Source of the DNA: Ariolimax columbianus
Lineage: Eukaryota; Mollusca; Gastropoda; Stylommatophora; Arionidae
Assembly: GCA_036924085.1 (NCBI GenBank)
Contig: JAVGWX010000006.1
Location: forward strand, 39,056,445 to 39,120,444
DNA: 64,000 bases
Direction: 5' to 3'
Of the stretch, positions 54,201 to 60,200 are shown one piece after another. The notes below the pieces were generated by a model. It did no database searches. It worked only from the letters and a program-made list of their open reading frames with translations, and was not told the origin of the DNA. The translations under genes were made by a program, and so were the position numbers. The first letter of the stretch is position 1. Every line of letters begins with the position of its first letter.

Positions 54201-57200
54201 ATATATACGTTTTTAGACACCCTTTTTGTGTTTTGTAGTAAATGACAAACTTCCACTTCGACAGCTGTGAAAACACAAGGAGGTATATTTAGTGACTCTG
54301 ATGATCTTCTTGATGGACTAGGCCTAGACGAGAAGACTGTCCTGCCTGCCAAGCAGAATGGTGCTTCACAGAAAGTAAAAATAGGTAAGATCATCTTGCA
54401 GTTAGATAAATTCTTCTTTTTAATCGTTTGCCATTTTTTTCCCCACTGTGACCTGCTTATAAAGAAACATCAAGAGTTAATTCAACTCAGCACGAGTAGC
54501 TTCAAACAAAAAAAACAACATCAAATGCCCAAACCATTAAATTTTCTGTTCGTCATTAATGACCTTTGTTTCCTCAGTTTCTGTTGGATTTATTCGTTTC
54601 TTCCGCTGCCTCCTGCAGTGACCACTTTTCACAATTATCTTATTTCACATGTCTGACATTGAAAATAGAAAGTTGATATGAATATATAGTCGATGATGTG
54701 TCTTTTTATCTCTACTGGGATATTTGGATGTCTTAATAACTGGGATATTTGGATGTCTTAATAACGGTGATGGCTTGTGTGTCACTGCATTTAGTTTTTG
54801 AGTTCTTGCTTCTATTTTCTTGTCCATTCTGCCATCATCTGTGAACATGCTTTTAAAAAAATTAATAGAAGGCGACTAGGGCTCGGCATGTTGAATGACC
54901 ATGTCCATAACCACGTCTGATGGTCGCGTCCCAGGCAGACGGCCTGTAGTTCTGTTGGGGAGTGGTGATCTGTTTTAGCAGGTGTTGCAAGGATAACCCC
55001 GAGGACATCTCTAGGATGAGCACATTCTTTTCCCGTCTCTTGCCCCCACAGTGTGCCGGAGCATCTCGTGGGCTGGGACTTCCAGTGGGAGGCGGATAAC
55101 GTGACCAAAGAGGGATAGATGGCGGCTATCAGTCGTTGAGGCAATGCCTGCAAGTTGAATACATTGAACTACTTCACTGTTAGAAATCAGGTTGTGCCAG
55201 TAGATCCCGAGGATTCGCCTCTGGTTGCACAGATGGAAGGCCTCAGGACGCTGCCGGTCGAGGCCTCTGAGCCATACAGGAGGATGGGAACGATGCACGA
55301 AGAGTATATACGAAGCCTGGTCGCCAGGGAAAGCCTCTACTGGGACCAGGACTCTGCGGAATGAATGCATAAATGAAGTCGCCAACCTATGGGTGATGTC
55401 ATGACTGCTGCATGCGTTAGGGGACTGCCTGCTGCCCAGGTCAATGAACATGCTTTCCTAGATATCTGAATTCTTTGTCTTGATGATGTTTTGTGTTTTT
55501 AACTTGATGTTTTGTGTTTCTGACTTGATGATGTTTTGTGTTTCTAGCTTGATGATGTTTTTGTGTTTCTGACTTGATGATGTTTTGTGTTTCTGATGTG
55601 ATGATGTTATGTGTTTCTGACTTGATGATGTTTTGTGTTTCTAGCTTGATGATGTTTCGTGTTTCTGGCCTGATGATGTTTTGTGTTTCTGGCTTGATGT
55701 TTTGTGTTTCTGATGTGATGTGTTGTGTTCCTGACTTGATGATGATTTGTGTTTATGATGTGATGATGTTTTGTGTTCCTGACTTGATGATGTTTTGCGT
55801 TTCTGACTTGATGATGTTTTGTGTTTCTGGCTTGATGTTTTGTGGTTCTGATGTGATGCGTTGTGTTCCTGACTGATGATGTTTTGTGTTTATGATGTGA
55901 TGATGTTTTGTGTTCCTGACTTGATGATGTTTTGTGTTTCTGATGTTTTGTGTTTCTGACTTGATGATGTTTTGTGTTTCTGGCTTGATGTTTTGTGTTT
56001 CTGACGTGATATGTTGTGTTCCTGACTTGATGATGATTTGTGTTTATGATGTGATGATGTTTTGTGTTCCTGACTTGATGATGTTTTGCGTTTCTGACTT
56101 GATGATGTTTTGTGTTTCTGGCTTGATGTTTTGTGTTTCTGATGTGATGCGTTGTGTTCCTGACTTGATGATGTTTTGTGTTTCTGGCCTGATGATGTTT
56201 TGTATTCCTGACTTGATGATGTTTTGTGTTTCTAACCTGAATATGGAGAGACTTTTCTGCAAGATGTTCTCATTTTTTGGAAATTGTTTGTTTATCAGTC
56301 TCTTGTCTAGTTACCCTTTTCCTTCTTGTGATTGCAGCTTTGAGTTTAGTGTTGAATCAGTGGGCCAGTGTATCGTCTTAAACCTACAACACACTCAATA
56401 AAAATATTTTGCACTTTCCCCTGCCACTAAATTATTTTTCAACACTTCACATTTGTCCAGGTTGTTCACTTTGAGAGCCTGTATCTTTTTTGTTTGTTGT
56501 TGTATACTTTGATTTGTTTGTGTGTAGAGACATGAATGAATAAAGAACTTGCTGGTGTTGATGTTTTTTGTTGTGTGTGTGTGTTAGTTTCTGAGATACA
56601 AGACGCTAAAGGTGAAAATGAAAAACAGCACAAACAGATAGACTCACCGCTTTCAGCGTCCATTGCTTGAAAAACAAAACATTCCGCCGAAAATGAATTA
56701 TCAATGGCTGTATCTTAACTTAACTTAACTTAACATCTTTATACTGGTTTAGAAGACCCTGCAGAGTCTGTATACAACCAGTTACATTTACATCACCTTG
56801 CTCTAAAATCTATGCGCATCCAGTTTATTCTTAAATGCATTAACTGTCCCTGCCTCCACTACCTCCCCTGGCAATGCATTCCAAGCAGACACCACTCTCT
56901 GACTAAAAAAATATTTCCTAATATCTAACCTGGACCTCTCTTTAATCAGCTTGTAGCTATGCCCTCGTGTTATTGTCAGCTGTCAGTTTCCACTATAAAC
57001 ATATTTATTGTATCTACACAAACAATCTAAACAGATCTAACTCAGAAAAATCTATTGCAAAAACTTAGCTTTTCTATTCTCAATAATGGGTAAATCTGCA
57101 AATCCAAGTGACAAACAAAAGAAATCATTTCCAAAAGTCTAAAACAGATGTCAAAATCACCACTGTTTTTAAAGCCGACGTGACGGAAGTCGAACTCTCT

Positions 57201-60200
57201 ACAATTAAATGAGCAGTATGTTCAGATTAATTTAATGTAGCCGGTTTGATTATACATGATCAGATCGCCGCCGCTATGCGGAGACCCACGTGATGCAATT
57301 TTCGTGATGTCAGTCACTTAGCTGTGACGTGCGTGTGGTAAAGGTTAACTGGACGTACTTAGGACAGTACAATAAAGCATGCTCAGCAGTTTGTTCATTT
57401 AATCCACACATACACTGGTCAAGTAGACAGTCTGAACTTATACATGTGTTTATCCAGTCTGTTGTGTCCTGTCCTGAGATGAAGAATGGTGATCTGTCCC
57501 TACAAGTCAAGGGTGTGGTAGTTGTCGTTGAGTTGGCTCTGTTATCTTCTGATCTCTAGAATAACTCATTTTCTCAGTATGTAATTTCAATGTCTTCTTA
57601 TTTCTAAATGCCCTTTATGAAAGTCTATATGCCTTCTTGTTACCCATTATACAACAGTCGGATGGTACCCAATACCTCATCTTTGTTGCACATGACCCTT
57701 TACAAAATATCTGCAATGAAGCATGCATTTATTTGCTCTTGGGGTGCTGGTTTTTATTTTTATTGTAATTTACATGATGAGACGGGGAGGAAGACTAATG
57801 TCTGGTCAGGCAAAATATATTGATCAGAAATGTTAGATAGGGTCAGGCAAAACATACTGGCCCAGACCCTCACAGGCTGTTTTCATTGCAGCCTGGCTAA
57901 CAAGGTGAGGGATCTACGGGATCCCCATAGTAGTGAGTGACACGCAGATGAAGAAGGACCCCGTTCCACCTTCATAAGCACGCTTAGAATGTTAGGATAG
58001 CTACTGCAATCCGCCACTTAATGTCCTTTTCAGGGTCCACAAAAGAGTAACCTACTCATTGTGAGCATTCACAAAGAACAACAACAACATGATGAGACTA
58101 GAATGTTAATAATCACTATGAATGAATACAATTAACCATGATCAGATTGTATTGTATGACACCCTACAACACGATTTGAGCTCCTTCGTATATCTTGGTA
58201 ACAATATAGATAAAATGGGAGGTATGTATGCAGCTGTCACAATATATATTTTTTGTTTTTTTGTTTTTGGTGCGTTCGCCTTATTTATCTATTCCCCAAG
58301 GCGGTGTGCGTTGCACTGTGGTTTTTATTTTGTGCCTGTCGGCCCAATGCATCCGACTTCAGCATGCATTTTATGTAAGGGTCTGCTTCCTCCTGCATTT
58401 TCTAAGGGTGTGCTTCCCCGGGGTAACGGCTGATGCTGTAATGGGGATCGAATCCAGCACCTTTGGTTGTGAGCCGTGTCACTTAACCACTAGCCCACTC
58501 CGTCCCCCAATACAGATATAACAGGTATTGGGGGCTTCTATTGTTATAGAAAATAAAAGAAATGAAATCCGACAAAATATAGGAATCTTCAACTCTGATT
58601 TGCGTTGAAGAACTTATGGAAATCAAAATTAATTAAATCCAACATGATATACAACTCTGATGTAAAGGTGATCCTGTTGTGTGGGTCTGAAAGATACCAA
58701 CAAATGTGCTGACTTTCATGAATTGCTCAGAAGACAGGGATTGAAATGGTGTGGCAAGATCACTAATGTGGATCTTTGGGGAGAACATAAAGAGGAAATG
58801 TAGGTGTTGGATAGGTCTTACATTAAAGAAACCAGTTGATAGCATTACAAGACAGTCTCTGTTCTGAAACCTAAAAGACAAAAGAAGTAACATTAAGTTC
58901 ACACATTCATGGCAGAGAGAGAGCTTGAGGCAAACATATCAGAGGCTGGGAAGACGTGTTTTGAACTAACACAGATGGCACATGACAGGAAGGTTTGGCA
59001 TGCATTTGTTGAAGACCTATGCTCCACATGGGATGGTAAAGCTTTTGGCTTGGCTTGGCTTCATTCGTTCTCAATCTCCTGCTACCAAACCCTGAAATGG
59101 CTTAAGTAGCAGAATGTAGTCCAGAGAACGGAATGCGTTGTGTCGTAGTTTACAGCTTGACTGCGATATTTGCACCTTTCGGTCCAACACAGCCGACTTC
59201 AGCAAGCATTTTTTTGAGTACCGGGTTAGCATTCTCTCTTCGGTCTCTTCTCCTTAGCCAGTCTGCCCTGATGCAGCCTGTTATCCAGGATCACCGCGTG
59301 GAGCTGTATAAGGGTCTTGGTAGCTCTGGTTCGCTGGCCCTGACGCTAGCAGTCAGCTATGGGCTGCTGACCACTGCAGCTCATGCGCTGCTCAGCATCT
59401 TGATCCCGTAAAGCTTTTGATTGATTGATTGACTTTAAATATTTCAGGGGAAGGTGATGAGACACGACCTGCACGCACTGTTTTTGACAGTTTACTGGGA
59501 AAGGGTTCAAGCACAGCCTCTCAGCTTCTGGAGAGGAAAGAGAAGAAAGAATTTGTACTCGACAAAAAATACAGTTCCTCTCGTGATGGTAAGTTTAGGA
59601 GATTTCCTTTCAAAAATTACATTTTTTTAAAGTAAAATTTAAAATAAAAATCATAAATCTGTTGTTTTTGTTACAACTTTGTTTCCCTGACCATAGGATC
59701 TCAGTAGTCAGATAAGTATATCATTCCTCCAATTAGTATCATCTTTATTATTTAGGTCACTCATATATTTTCATTTGTGTTGTCCTTGGTTAACTTGACT
59801 TAACTTAACTTAACGTCTTTATAATGGTTTAGAAGACTCTTGCAGAGTCTGTATACAACCAATTTCTTTTAAATTTCCTTGATCTAAAAAACGATGTGCA
59901 TCCAATCTATTCTTGAATGCATTAATTGACCGCGCCTCCACTATTTCTTGTGGCAATGCATTCCAATCGTTCAATGCTCTTTGACTAAAAACAATGTTTC
60001 CTAATATTTAATCTGGACTTTTCTTTAATTAATTTGTAGCTGTGCCCTCTTGTGCATGTAGATGGTTGTATTTAAAAAAAATTGTTATAGTCTAATTAAT
60101 AGTTAATAGTTCCTGATGAAGGTCTTTTGCTATTTATCAGCTGTCTTGTGTTAACGAGCTCATAATTTTCTAAAATATGCAAACTTCTAAAACCTTTTAT

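Noticed and set aside
55574..56401. Cys/Met-rich membrane proteins from the TGATGATGTTT array
   Set aside because: Repeat-derived frames without a start context or a gene around them.
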